Origin: JAMCRM01 sp035561075
GTDB taxonomy: Bacteria > Acidobacteriota > Terriglobia > Bryobacterales > Bryobacteraceae
DNA length: 64,000 nt
NCBI GenBank assembly: GCA_035561075.1
Contig: DATMYF010000057.1
Span: 1 to 64,000 of the forward strand
Direction: 5' to 3'
Made by a program: the position numbers and the translations under genes. How positions within the stretch are numbered: position 1 is the first letter of the stretch; each line of letters starts with the position of its first letter. The notes under the pieces are model-generated. The model saw only the letters and a program-made list of their open reading frames with translations. It was not told the origin of the DNA and did no database searches. Of the stretch, positions 7,856 to 16,548 are shown piece by piece.

Positions 7856-9499
7856 ATGATTTTCAAATTCAGCGGTACGGCACTGCTTCTTACGGCATCG
7901 GTTCTCGCGCAGGTTTCGTCGTTCCCGAAGCCGGCATATTTTCGCGAGACTTTTTCCAAGCCGGTAACGAAGGTCGAGTTGCAGCCGCCGGCGCGACTGG
8001 CCGATTTTGTGGTGGGCGGCAAGCTGGAGCTGTCGCTGCGCTCGTATCTGGAACTCGTGATGGCGAATAACACCGAGATCCAGATCCAACGGCTGGCGGT
8101 GGAGACACCACGCAACCAGATTCTGCGGGCGCAAGGGGTGTTCGACCCCGTGCTGACCGGCAGTTTCACGAATGAGCGGCGCAAGACGCCTTCTAACGAC
8201 GCGCTGGCGGGCGCAGACACCGTCGTGCAGCTCAGCCAGCCGGCGCGTTTCGGCTACGCCCAGACGCTTTCGACCGGCACCCAGTACACGGCCAGCTTCA
8301 ACGCTTCAAAGTCGTCGAGCAATAGCGGATTCCAGAACTTCAACCCGGCGCTCACGTCGAACCTAGGGCTCAGCTTCAGCCAGCCGTTGCTGCGCAACCG
8401 GGGCCGTTTCGTGAACCGCTTGAACATCATGGTGGCACAGAGCCGGCTGCGGAAGGCCGAGTACGACACCCGCACGCAAATGCTGACCCTGCTCACGGAC
8501 GCGGAGACGGCGTACTGGAACCTGATTCAGGCACGCGAGAATCTGCGGGTGCGAGTCGGCGGCGCGGAACTGGCGAAGAAGGCGCTAGAGCGCGCGCAGC
8601 GGGAACTGGAACTCGGAGCGCTCTCGCCACTCGATATCTTCAACCCCGAGCAGCAGTACGCCACCGCCAAGATCGAGGTTTCCCAGGCGGAGTTCAACCT
8701 GCGGCAGTCCGAGGACGCGCTACGGCGCCAGATGGGCGCGGATCTGGACCCGGATGCCCGCAAGCTGCCCATCGTCCTCACGGAAGATGTGATGCCGGGG
8801 GTGACCGCAACCATCGACGCCGAGAAGCAGGTGGAGAAGGCCCTTGCCATTCGTCCGGATCTGAAATCCGCGTTGCAGTCGCTGGACGTCGACGAGTTGA
8901 GCATCAGGTCCGCCACCAACGCCATGAAACCGGAACTAGCCCTCACCGGCAACTACATCAGCCAGGGCCGCGGCGGTAACTTTTACCAGCGCAGCAACAT
9001 ATTTGGCGAGAACGGTAACTCGACCATCATCAACATGCTACCCGGCGGTTTCGGCAACGCACTGGACCAGATGTTCGGATTCGGCTACCCCGTTTACTCC
9101 TTCGGCCTGACCCTGCGGCTGCCGATTCGGAATCGCGCGGCATCGGCGGACTATGCAGATGCCGTAATTTCCAAACGGCGCAATGCGCTGGCGGTGCGGT
9201 CGGTGGAGCAGCAGGTACGGCTGGATGTGCTGAACGCGGTGAACCAGGTGGAGTCCAGCAAAGCGGCCGTGGAACTGGCGGTGCAGGCGCGGGAATACGC
9301 CCAGAAGTACCTGGACGCCGAGCAGAAGAAATATGAACTCGGCACCAGCCAGCTCTTCTTCGTGTTGCAGGCGCAGGACCGGCTGCAGCAGGCTGAAGCG
9401 GCGGTGGTGCAAAATTCGGTGAGCTACCGGCGTAACCTGCTGAACCTGCTCCGCCGGACGGGCGACCTGCTCGAGGAGCGGGGAGTCGCAATTAAGTAG
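7856..9499 (+). CDS. TolC-family outer-membrane efflux protein
   Basis: Outer-membrane channel of the tripartite pump, 547 aa. The start at ATG 7856 sits 13 nt after the permease stop, after the purine-rich stretch AGGTCAGGGACAGG; the frame is open further upstream but only inside the permease gene. A signal peptide (FSGTALLLTASVLAQ) precedes two OEP repeats of long amphipathic helices rich in Gln, Ala, Glu and Arg (for example about 205-300 and 430-540), separated by a strand-forming region. It ends the efflux operon. Confidence 0.92.
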   Translation: MIFKFSGTALLLTASVLAQVSSFPKPAYFRETFSKPVTKVELQPPARLADFVVGGKLELSLRSYLELVMANNTEIQIQRLAVETPRNQILRAQGVFDPVLTGSFTNERRKTPSNDALAGADTVVQLSQPARFGYAQTLSTGTQYTASFNASKSSSNSGFQNFNPALTSNLGLSFSQPLLRNRGRFVNRLNIMVAQSRLRKAEYDTRTQMLTLLTDAETAYWNLIQARENLRVRVGGAELAKKALERAQRELELGALSPLDIFNPEQQYATAKIEVSQAEFNLRQSEDALRRQMGADLDPDARKLPIVLTEDVMPGVTATIDAEKQVEKALAIRPDLKSALQSLDVDELSIRSATNAMKPELALTGNYISQGRGGNFYQRSNIFGENGNSTIINMLPGGFGNALDQMFGFGYPVYSFGLTLRLPIRNRAASADYADAVISKRRNALAVRSVEQQVRLDVLNAVNQVESSKAAVELAVQAREYAQKYLDAEQKKYELGTSQLFFVLQAQDRLQQAEAAVVQNSVSYRRNLLNLLRRTGDLLEERGVAIK

Positions 9500-9512
9500 C
9501 TGCTGGTTGGTG

Positions 9513-9572
9513 GGGTGATGGGTCTTTGGCCGTGTGCCATAATCAGCGTTGGCGCATGAATTCCCATCACCC
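9513..9572 (+). terminator. Inverted repeat between efflux operon and mutL
   Basis: A perfect 10-bp inverted repeat, GGGTGATGGG at 9513-9522 and CCCATCACCC at 9563-9572, encloses 40 nt between the TolC-type stop and the mutL start. The long loop and the missing T-tract make it an atypical terminator; it could equally be a regulatory site for mutL. Confidence 0.35.
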
Positions 9573-9589
9573 AGGACCCAACACGTAGC

Positions 9590-11563
9590 ATGGGCCGCAT
9601 CCGTGTCCTCTCTGACCAGGTAGCCAACAAGATCGCCGCGGGCGAGGTGGTCGAGCGGCCCGCTTCGGTGGTAAAAGAACTGCTCGAAAACTCCCTCGAC
9701 GCCGGGTCCACGGACCTGCGCATCGAAATCGAGAGCGGCGGGCGGCGGCTCATCCGGGTGTCGGATAACGGCTGCGGGATGCTACGGGACGATGCACTGC
9801 TGGCCTTCGAGCGCCACGCCACCAGCAAACTGCGGGACGTCCGGGACCTGCTCTCGATCGCCACCCTGGGATTCCGCGGGGAGGCGCTGCCTTCCATCGC
9901 CTCAGTCTCCCGACTGCTGCTCGAAACCCATTCCGCCGAGGAGCCAACCGGCACCAGCATCGAAATCGCCGGCGGCAAGCTATTGCGCTGTGACGAGGCG
10001 GCGGGGGGGACCGGCACCACTATCACGGTGCGTGACCTGTTTTTCAACGTGCCCGCGCGGAAGAAGTTCCTGCGTACTGAACAGACGGAACTGGCGCACA
10101 TCGCCTCGCTCGTCACCCATTACAGCCTGGCGCATCCCGATAAGACCTTTCGGCTCACCAGCGGCGGCAACGAACTGCTCTCCGTGACGCCGGTGCGCAC
10201 ACTTCGCGAGCGCGTGTATCAGGTATTCGGCGGGGGTACGCTCGATGAGCTGATCGAGATTGAAGGGCGCGAGCGCGAACTGCGGCTGCCGCCCCCCTAT
10301 GTGCCGCCGGGGGAGGCCATCGCGGAGTTCAGGCGGGAGCCCGACGAGGCCGACCTGAAGATCTTTCGACTGGGCGGATTTGTGTCGCGCCCGCAGGTGC
10401 AGAAGGGTAACCGAAACTCTATTTTCATCTTCGTGAACAGGCGCCTCATTCGCGACCGCCTGATGCTGCACGCGATCTCCTCGGCCTATTACAACCTGAT
10501 GCCGCACTCGGCATTCCCGTTCGCGCTACTCTTCATCGACTGCGATGCGGGGGAGGTGGACGTGAATGTGCACCCCTCGAAGACCGAGGTGCGCTTCAGG
10601 CACCAGTCTTTCGTGCACGATTTCGTGCGGGATACCATCCGGGAGCAGTTGATCGAGACGCGGCCCGCGCCGGCGTTTTCCCCGCCTCCGCAGCCTGCTA
10701 CAACGTCTCAACCCGCCGCGGCGCTTCCCTACTCCGAGTTCAGCCAGATGATCGAGAACGAGGCGCCGCCCGAAGCGGGTGTCTCGCCCGCTCCCGTGCC
10801 GGCGGGTGATGCCGCGCTGCCGGAGTTCACGTTGAACCCCTCGCGGCCCGCCTCCGTGCGCCTGGACTTCAGTGCGCCGCCGCTGGTTTTCGAGCCATCG
10901 CAACCGGTCCGGATGCGCACGCCGGAGACCCACGGCGCGCTGCCGCTCGATGCCACTCCCGAGGCGCCCGGAAGTCTGACGGCCCTGGCGGACCTACGGC
11001 CGCTGGGGCAGATCCATGAGAGCTTCATCATCGCGGCGGGGCGTGACGGGTTGTGGATCATCGACCAGCACGTGGCGCACGAACGCATCCTGTTCGAGAA
11101 GATCCTGAAAGAGCGCGCCGCCGGGAAGGCGGAGACGCAGCGGCTACTGATGCCGCTCATTTTGCAACTCACCCCGGGGCAACAGGTGGAGTACGCGCGC
11201 ATCGCGGACGAACTGCACAGTGTGGGATTTGAGACCGAGCCCTTCGGCAACCGTACCATCGCAGTAAAGGCCGCGCCCGCGGCGATGCCGGGCTCGGAAC
11301 TGGAAAAGGTGCTCTTTGAAATTCTGGAAACAGCCGAACGCGAGATGAGGGGCTGGTCGGTGGAGGACGTGCGGCGGAATATTGCGGCGTCGCTGGCCTG
11401 CCGCGCGGCCATCAAGGTGAACACCCGCCTGGACCACAGCAAAATGGAATGGCTCATCGGCGCGCTCGCCGCCACCGACTGCCCCATGAGCTGCCCGCAT
11501 GGGCGGCCCATCGCGCTGCAATACGCCACGCGCGAAATTCTGAAAGCGTTCCATAGGATCTGA
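9590..11563 (+). CDS. mutL: DNA mismatch repair protein MutL (endonuclease type)
   Basis: MutL couples MutS mismatch recognition to strand removal. The 657-aa protein has the N-terminal GHKL ATPase (KELLENSLDAGS, VSDNGCGM, GFRGEALPSIASVS), the transducer domain ending in NVHPSKTEVRF, a Pro/Ala-rich linker at about 350-450, and the C-terminal dimerisation domain. The metal-dependent nicking motif DQHA(X)2E(X)4E is present as DQHVAHERILFE from about residue 492. The accompanying motifs ACRAAIKV and CPHGRP are also visible, so this is a nicking MutL, as in bacteria lacking MutH. Start is ATG 9590. The stop overlaps the next gene as TGATG. No mutS is in the window. Confidence 0.96.
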   Translation: MGRIRVLSDQVANKIAAGEVVERPASVVKELLENSLDAGSTDLRIEIESGGRRLIRVSDNGCGMLRDDALLAFERHATSKLRDVRDLLSIATLGFRGEALPSIASVSRLLLETHSAEEPTGTSIEIAGGKLLRCDEAAGGTGTTITVRDLFFNVPARKKFLRTEQTELAHIASLVTHYSLAHPDKTFRLTSGGNELLSVTPVRTLRERVYQVFGGGTLDELIEIEGRERELRLPPPYVPPGEAIAEFRREPDEADLKIFRLGGFVSRPQVQKGNRNSIFIFVNRRLIRDRLMLHAISSAYYNLMPHSAFPFALLFIDCDAGEVDVNVHPSKTEVRFRHQSFVHDFVRDTIREQLIETRPAPAFSPPPQPATTSQPAAALPYSEFSQMIENEAPPEAGVSPAPVPAGDAALPEFTLNPSRPASVRLDFSAPPLVFEPSQPVRMRTPETHGALPLDATPEAPGSLTALADLRPLGQIHESFIIAAGRDGLWIIDQHVAHERILFEKILKERAAGKAETQRLLMPLILQLTPGQQVEYARIADELHSVGFETEPFGNRTIAVKAAPAAMPGSELEKVLFEILETAEREMRGWSVEDVRRNIAASLACRAAIKVNTRLDHSKMEWLIGALAATDCPMSCPHGRPIALQYATREILKAFHRI

Positions 11564-12696
11564 TGACCGGCTGGCTATGGCTGTCGACGGCGCCCGCGAT
11601 CCTGTTGGCCGCGGCGTCGTTGTGGCGGGAGCGAGGGCGCGCGGCGTACATACGGGCGCCGCTGACAGCCCCATTGACGGCCCTGCCGCCCGCCACCGTG
11701 ATCGTGCCGGTGAAGGGTCCGGACGAGGGCCTGCGGCAGAACCTGGCGGCACTGGCGGCACAGGACTACCCCGATTACGAGTTGGTGGTGACCGCCGCCA
11801 CGGCGGCCGATATCCCCGCGGGCGTGCTGCCCTCCGGGGTGAAGGTGGCGGTGGGGCGGACTGGTGATCCCGAGGCGAGTGAGAAGATCCGGAACCTGCT
11901 GGCGGGTGTACGGGCCTCCAGGAAGGGATCGCAGGTGCTGGCATTCGCCGATTCCGACGGCATGGTGGGACGCGGCTGGCTACGCGCCCTGGCAGCACCC
12001 CTGGCCGAGCCGGGGACTGGGGCGGCGACAGGCTACCGCTGGCACGTCCCGGAACCGGCGGGTTGCTGGCCGCTGCTGCGAAGCGTCTGGGATGCGGTGG
12101 CGGCCGGTTCGCTCGGACCCGGCGGAAACCGCTTCGCGTGGGGCGGCTCCATGGCCATCCGGAAGGATACATTCTTCGAAGCCAAAGTGGCGGAGTTCTG
12201 GAAGAGCGCAGTGAGCGACGATTACGCCCTGAGCGCGGCAGTACGGCGCGCAGGCCTGCGGATCGCCTTTGCCCCGGCCGCCATGGCGGGTTCGGCGGAA
12301 ACGGTAAGAGCGGGCGGGTTCTTCCGCTGGGCGCGCCGGCAACTGGTGATCACCCGTGTCCACGACCCAGGGCTGTGGTGGACCGCGCTGGCAGCTCACG
12401 TCGTGTACTGCGGGGGCATGACCGCCGCGGCGGCGGCGCTGGCGATGGGACGCGTGGAAGGCGCGGTTGCACTGGGGCTGCAACTGATCCCCGGGATGGT
12501 GAAGGGGGCATGGCGGGCGAGGCTCGCGCGCGAGTCCATGCCGGAGTGTGGGGATTGGTTCCGGCGGCACGGGTGGGCGCACACCTGGTGCATCCCGTTG
12601 GCGACGTGGCTGTGGCTGGCGGCGCTGCTGACCTCTTCGTTCGGCCGTAGCATCGAGTGGCGCGGTCGGCGGTACCGGCTTGAACGAGGCTGGTGA
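11563..12696 (+). CDS. GT2/GT21-like glycosyltransferase, membrane anchored
   Basis: Probable membrane glycosyltransferase of the ceramide-glucosyltransferase-like group, 377 aa. It starts inside the mutL stop (TGATG overlap). An N-terminal TM segment is followed by a GT-A domain beginning TVIVPVKGPDE. The expected motifs are visible: an acidic ADSDG cluster, WGGSMAIRKDTF, the acceptor-site SDDYALS and RWARRQLVITR (a Q/RxxRW-like element). Two or more C-terminal TM segments follow. The acceptor cannot be told from sequence; lipids such as ceramide, diacylglycerol or hopanoids are typical for relatives. Linkage to mutL looks positional and not functional. Confidence 0.8.
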   Translation: MTGWLWLSTAPAILLAAASLWRERGRAAYIRAPLTAPLTALPPATVIVPVKGPDEGLRQNLAALAAQDYPDYELVVTAATAADIPAGVLPSGVKVAVGRTGDPEASEKIRNLLAGVRASRKGSQVLAFADSDGMVGRGWLRALAAPLAEPGTGAATGYRWHVPEPAGCWPLLRSVWDAVAAGSLGPGGNRFAWGGSMAIRKDTFFEAKVAEFWKSAVSDDYALSAAVRRAGLRIAFAPAAMAGSAETVRAGGFFRWARRQLVITRVHDPGLWWTALAAHVVYCGGMTAAAAALAMGRVEGAVALGLQLIPGMVKGAWRARLARESMPECGDWFRRHGWAHTWCIPLATWLWLAALLTSSFGRSIEWRGRRYRLERGW

Positions 12697-12728
12697 TTTC
12701 GGGCTCCGTCGCTGGTACACTGGGCGGC

Positions 12729-13118
12729 ATGAAACCCCTGCTGAAGATCCTGTTCGCCGCTGTCCTGCTCGCGCCCGCGGCATGCGCCGAAGTTTACGAA
12801 CTCCGAACCTATACGACTCACGAGGGAAAGCTCCCGGCGCTGCTGGCGCGCTTCCGCAACCACACCACCAAGCTGTTTGAGAAGCACGGGATCCGCAACA
12901 TCGGATACTGGGTGCCGCAGGATCCGGCGCGCCACGAGAACACCCTTATTTATCTGGTAGCACACCCCAGCATGGATGCAGCGAAGAGGGACTGGGACGC
13001 GTTCCGAGAGGACCCGGCATGGGTGAAAGCGCGGACCGAGTCGGAGGCACAGGGAAAGATCGTGCTGAAGGTCGAGTCGGTGTACATGGATTCGACAGAC
13101 TTCTCGAAGCTCAAATGA
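12729..13118 (+). CDS. Exported NIPSNAP-family protein
   Basis: Small exported protein of 129 aa. A signal peptide (LLKILFAAVLLAPAACA, possibly lipoprotein-like at AAC) is followed by a single NIPSNAP ferredoxin-like domain (EVYELRTYTTHEGKLPALLA, GYWVPQ, LIYLVAHPSMDAA, WDAFREDPAW). The domain family has dimeric alpha/beta-barrel members, many without a known reaction. I chose ATG 12729 because it gives the signal peptide; the frame is open 36 nt further upstream. It lies between the glycosyltransferase and the DUF362 gene on the same strand. Confidence 0.82.
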   Translation: MKPLLKILFAAVLLAPAACAEVYELRTYTTHEGKLPALLARFRNHTTKLFEKHGIRNIGYWVPQDPARHENTLIYLVAHPSMDAAKRDWDAFREDPAWVKARTESEAQGKIVLKVESVYMDSTDFSKLK

Positions 13119-13138
13119 GCCTATAGGAGGGAGAGCAA

Positions 13139-14284
13139 ATGAGCGTCCACCAGATCAGCCGGCGGCAGCTTCTCACCGGCACGGCGGCTGCCGCGATGGC
13201 GGCTGGCGCAGCCAAAACCGCACCGGCGTCCACGGTGGCCATCGCGCGCTGCCGCAGTTACGCCGACAACCTGGAAGCCACGCTGGCCCGCATGTTCGAC
13301 CAGATCGGCGGCTTGGGGCCGCTGGTGAAGAACAAGACCGTGGCTTTCAAGCTGAACCTGACAGGAAACCCGGGGCGCTACCCGGTGGACCCTGCCCTGC
13401 CCTACAGGACAAATCCCGCTACGGTGCTGGCAGCGGCACACCTTATGGCGCGGGCCGGAGCGCGGCGCATCCGCATTATCGAGAGCTTCTTCCCGGCAGG
13501 CCAGGATATGAGCCTCTGGGCACGCTATCAGCTCGACATCCCGGCGATCAATAACGTGGGCTGCAAAGTGGAATGGGAGAACGTGCAGAACCGCGGACAG
13601 GGGAAGCAGTACGTGCGGATGCGGGTGCCGTGGGGCGGCTACGTGTTCCCGGCTTACGAGCTGAATCACTCCTTCGCGGACTGCGACACATTCGTTTCGA
13701 TGTCGAAGCTGAAGCACCACTGGGTGGCGGGGGTCACGATGGCGCTCAAGAACAGCTTCGGCAATACGCCCTGTTCACTCTACGGCGGCGACGCGGGCCC
13801 GAGCGGCAATGAGGACCCCAAGCGCGAGCGCGGTGCGGTGTGCCACGACGGCGCGAGCACGCCTCCAGCGGGAGTGCCCCAGGAATTGAAGCCGGATTCG
13901 CCCCGCGACCAGGGATACCGCGTGCCGCGGATTGTGGTGGACCTGGTGGGGGCGCGGCCAATCGATCTTTCGATCGTAGACGGAGTCGAATCGGTTCGCG
14001 GCGGCGAAGGGGTGTGGAATCCGGGGATCAGCTTAATCAAACCCGGGCTGCTTCTGGCGGGCAGGAATCCGGTGTGCGTGGATGCCGTTTCTACAGCGGT
14101 GATGGGCCACGACCCGCGAGCCGACCGCGGTACGGATCCGTTCCTGCGCGGCGATAACTGCATGAAGCTCGCCGAAGCGGTGGGGATTGGGACTGCGGAC
14201 CTCGCGCGCATCGAAGTGGCGGGCCTCTCCATAAAAGCTGCATTATTCAAGTACGGGCCTGGAGCCATCGGGAAGCGAGTCTAG
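13139..14284 (+). CDS. Tat-exported DUF362 domain protein
   Basis: 381-aa protein with a twin-arginine signal (SRRQLLTGTAAAAMAAGAA) and a DUF362 domain (VAFKLNLTGN, ARAGARRIRIIESF, SKLKHHWVAGVTMALKNSFG, VDAVSTAVMGHDP). DUF362 proteins are often found near Fe-S or metal-handling proteins, but no reaction is established for this class, and I see no Cys-rich ferredoxin motif. A strong ribosome-binding site, AGGAGG, lies about 10 nt before ATG 13139. The upstream neighbour is the NIPSNAP gene, 20 nt away. Confidence 0.82.
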   Translation: MSVHQISRRQLLTGTAAAAMAAGAAKTAPASTVAIARCRSYADNLEATLARMFDQIGGLGPLVKNKTVAFKLNLTGNPGRYPVDPALPYRTNPATVLAAAHLMARAGARRIRIIESFFPAGQDMSLWARYQLDIPAINNVGCKVEWENVQNRGQGKQYVRMRVPWGGYVFPAYELNHSFADCDTFVSMSKLKHHWVAGVTMALKNSFGNTPCSLYGGDAGPSGNEDPKRERGAVCHDGASTPPAGVPQELKPDSPRDQGYRVPRIVVDLVGARPIDLSIVDGVESVRGGEGVWNPGISLIKPGLLLAGRNPVCVDAVSTAVMGHDPRADRGTDPFLRGDNCMKLAEAVGIGTADLARIEVAGLSIKAALFKYGPGAIGKRV

Positions 14285-14288
14285 CGGG

Positions 14289-14294
14289 TATAAT
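14289..14294 (+). promoter_or_regulatory. Perfect TATAAT -10 element before Lys-rich microORF
   Basis: TATAAT is flanked by GGG and CCC directly after the DUF362 stop, 18 nt before ATG 14313. No good -35 hexamer is found at 16-18 nt spacing, so the assignment rests on the -10 alone. If used, transcription would start at about 14301, right at the ribosome-binding site. Confidence 0.4.
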
Positions 14295-14312
14295 CCCATT
14301 AGGGAGAATACA

Positions 14313-14369
14313 ATGGCCAAAGATCGCAGTCCCAAAAAAGAAGTTAAGAAACCGAAGAAGAAAAAGTAA
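14313..14369 (+). CDS. 18-residue Lys-rich microprotein candidate
   Basis: A tiny ORF encoding MAKDRSPKKEVKKPKKKK. It begins 28 nt after the DUF362 stop, has a good purine-rich ribosome-binding site (AGGGAG at 14301-14306) and lies 99 nt before thiC. Ten of its 18 residues are Lys. A TATAAT element stands upstream and a 9-bp hairpin follows 5 nt after its stop, so it has the layout of a small independent transcription unit or of a leader ORF for thiC. Lys-rich termini like this can bind nucleic acid, but the function is unknown. The ORF is short enough to be chance; the ribosome-binding site and flanking signals are the main support. Confidence 0.5.
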   Translation: MAKDRSPKKEVKKPKKKK

Positions 14370-14374
14370 CAACC

Positions 14375-14416
14375 GGGTCTTGGCGGCCAGGCTGCCCTTC
14401 CTGAATACCAAGACCC
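14375..14416 (+). terminator. Hairpin between microORF and thiC
   Basis: A perfect 9-bp stem, GGGTCTTGG at 14375-14383 and CCAAGACCC at 14408-14416, closes a 24-nt loop that can itself pair weakly. No T-tract follows. It could terminate the upstream transcript or act in a thiC leader. The conserved TPP-riboswitch sequence CTGAGA is absent from the leader. Confidence 0.45.
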
Positions 14417-14468
14417 ATTATCCTGATTCATATCTCATATCCCCCCGTCTTTGGCCTTCGGAGGAAAA

Positions 14469-15863
14469 ATGCGCACAGAGTGGGTTGAACAACGCAAGAA
14501 CGATGCTGTCCGCACGCAGATGTACTATGCGCGGCAGGGCATCATTACCGGCGAAATGCGGTTTGTGGCGGAGCGCGAAAGGATCGCGCCGGAACTGGTG
14601 CGCTCGGAGGTGGCGCGCGGCCGCATGGTGATTCCCGCCAACGTGAACCACCCGAACCTGGAGCCGATGGCGATCGGGATCGCGTCGCGGTGCAAAATCA
14701 ACGCCAATATAGGGAACTCGTCGGTGACGTCGAATGTCGAGGAGGAACTCGGAAAACTGAGGGACTCGATCAAGTACGGCGCCGACACTGTAATGGACCT
14801 TTCGACCGGCGGCGACATCCCGTATATCCGGAAGGAGATTCTCCGCAACTCGCCCGCGCCGATCGGAACGGTACCGATTTACGAGGCGCTTTCGCGGGTG
14901 CGGCGGCTTGAAGACTTAAGCGCGGACCTCATGCTGGAGGTGATCGAGGAGCAGGCCGAGCAGGGCGTGGACTATATGACCATCCATGCCGGTGTGCTGG
15001 TGCAGTACATCCCCCTGGTCACCCGGCGCGTCACCGGAATCGTGAGCCGCGGAGGCTCCATTCTGGCCGAGTGGATGGTGAAGAACCACCGCCAGAACAT
15101 GCTCTATGAGCGCTTCGAGGACATCTGCAAGATCCTGCGGAAATACGACGTGACGTTCTCGCTCGGCGACGGGCTGCGGCCGGGATCGCTCGCGGACGCC
15201 AGCGACGATGCGCAGTTCGCGGAACTGAAAACGCTCGGGGAACTGACGAAGGTCGCGTGGAAGTACGATGTCCAGACGATGATCGAGGGCCCCGGCCACA
15301 TCCCCATGGACCAGATCCAGATGCAGGTGGAGAAGGAAATGGAGATGTGCTATGAGGCGCCGTTCTACACGCTCGGCCCGCTGGTAACGGACATAGCCCC
15401 GGGCTATGACCACATCACCTCCGCCATCGGCGCGGCCATGATCGGCTGGTACGGCGCGTCCATGCTTTGCTACGTGACCCCCAAGGAGCATCTGGGGCTG
15501 CCCAACCGGGAAGATGTGAAGGCCGGGATTATCGCGTACAAGATCGCGGCGCACGCGGCGGATGTAGCCCGGCACCGCCCGGGTGTGCGCGACCGCGACG
15601 ATGAACTCTCACGCGCCCGCTACCGCTTCGACTGGAACCGCCAGTTCGAATTGTCGCTCGACCCGGAAACCGCGCGAGCGATGCATGATGAGACCCTGCC
15701 GGACGCGGGGTTCAAAGACGCACACTTCTGCTCCATGTGCGGTCCCAAGTTCTGCTCGATGAACATTTCGGCCAAGGTAGAGAACTTCACCGAAGCCGAG
15801 GTGGATGCGGTGCTGAAGGGCACCGGGCAGGACAAACTCATGGAGATCTCCGGCAACGACTGA
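14469..15863 (+). CDS. thiC: Phosphomethylpyrimidine synthase ThiC
   Basis: Radical-SAM enzyme that rearranges aminoimidazole ribonucleotide into HMP-phosphate, the pyrimidine half of thiamine. The 464-aa protein carries the ThiC barrel motifs (NANIGNSSVTS, DTVMDLSTGGDIPYIR, TIHAGVLVQYIP, MIEGPGHIPMDQI) and the C-terminal [4Fe-4S] motif CSMCGPKFCSM. Its length is typical of the short ThiC form without the N-terminal extension. Start is ATG 14469, with GGAGG at about 14460-14464; the frame extends to a TTG at 14451 that would overlap this site. I see no TPP aptamer upstream. Confidence 0.96.
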   Translation: MRTEWVEQRKNDAVRTQMYYARQGIITGEMRFVAERERIAPELVRSEVARGRMVIPANVNHPNLEPMAIGIASRCKINANIGNSSVTSNVEEELGKLRDSIKYGADTVMDLSTGGDIPYIRKEILRNSPAPIGTVPIYEALSRVRRLEDLSADLMLEVIEEQAEQGVDYMTIHAGVLVQYIPLVTRRVTGIVSRGGSILAEWMVKNHRQNMLYERFEDICKILRKYDVTFSLGDGLRPGSLADASDDAQFAELKTLGELTKVAWKYDVQTMIEGPGHIPMDQIQMQVEKEMEMCYEAPFYTLGPLVTDIAPGYDHITSAIGAAMIGWYGASMLCYVTPKEHLGLPNREDVKAGIIAYKIAAHAADVARHRPGVRDRDDELSRARYRFDWNRQFELSLDPETARAMHDETLPDAGFKDAHFCSMCGPKFCSMNISAKVENFTEAEVDAVLKGTGQDKLMEISGND

Positions 15864-15903
15864 TTTCACGCACCCGTCGGCTCCTATAGGAGGATGGATT
15901 TCT

Positions 15904-16494
15904 ATGGGACTGATGCATGGAGCCGCCCTGGTGGCGATGGGCGGGCTGCTGCTGAGCACGGCATGCGCCAGGGATAATCGAACGGCTGTACGGACCCCGG
16001 TTACGGCCACAGCGGACCGCAATGCGGCAGACGCGGGCACGGCCGGGATGCGGAGGATCGAGCGCGAGGTTCGCCATGAATTGGTGATGCTGCCCTACTA
16101 TGGCGTGTTCGACAATCTGTCGTTCCGCGTGGACGGGAACACGGTGACGCTGATGGGTCAGGTGACCCGCCCGACGCTCAAAAGCGAGGCCGAGAACGTT
16201 ACGAAGGGCATCGAGGGCGTCGAACGAGTGGTGAACAACATTGAGGTGCTGCCGACGTCGTCGACCGACGACCGCATCCGGATTGCCGCTTATCGAGCGA
16301 TCTACGGGCAGACTGGGCTCGACCGCTACGCCCTGCAGGCAGTGCCGCCGATTCACATCATCGTCAACAACGGGCACATCACGCTTGAAGGCGTGGTAGC
16401 CAGCGAGACGGACAAGAACCTGGCCAACATTCGGGCGAATGGGGTTCCTGGGGTATTTTCGGTGACGAACAACTTGCGCGTGGCGTCACAGTAA
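15904..16494 (+). CDS. BON-domain lipoprotein
   Basis: 196-aa envelope protein with a lipoprotein-like signal (GGLLLSTAC, Cys at about residue 20) and two BON domains: about 50-120 (VRHELVMLPYYGVFDNLSFR, GNTVTLMGQVTRP) and about 125-195 (IHIIVNNGHITLEGVVASE). BON domains bind membranes or periplasmic ligands and occur in OsmY-like stress proteins. An AGGAGGA ribosome-binding site lies at about 15889-15895. It follows thiC by 40 nt and ends at a clear terminator. Confidence 0.88.
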   Translation: MGLMHGAALVAMGGLLLSTACARDNRTAVRTPVTATADRNAADAGTAGMRRIEREVRHELVMLPYYGVFDNLSFRVDGNTVTLMGQVTRPTLKSEAENVTKGIEGVERVVNNIEVLPTSSTDDRIRIAAYRAIYGQTGLDRYALQAVPPIHIIVNNGHITLEGVVASETDKNLANIRANGVPGVFSVTNNLRVASQ

Positions 16495-16498
16495 CCAA

Positions 16499-16532
16499 AA
16501 GGGGCACCTCCGGGCGCCCCTTCTTTTCTTCA
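16499..16532. terminator. Rho-independent terminator between convergent genes
   Basis: AAGGGGC at 16499-16505 pairs with GCCCCTT at 16516-16522 over a 10-nt loop, followed by a T-rich run CTTTTCTT. It sits between the BON-domain gene (plus) and the SGNH hydrolase gene (minus) and, with the A-run on its other side, could serve both. Confidence 0.85.
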
Positions 16533-16548
16533 GCGCTGGCAAGCGGCG

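Noticed and set aside
14370..14468. Possible TPP riboswitch before thiC
   Set aside because: A stretch CCTGATTCATATC loosely resembles part of the aptamer, but CTGAGA and the GCGTAGGGA-like segment are missing.
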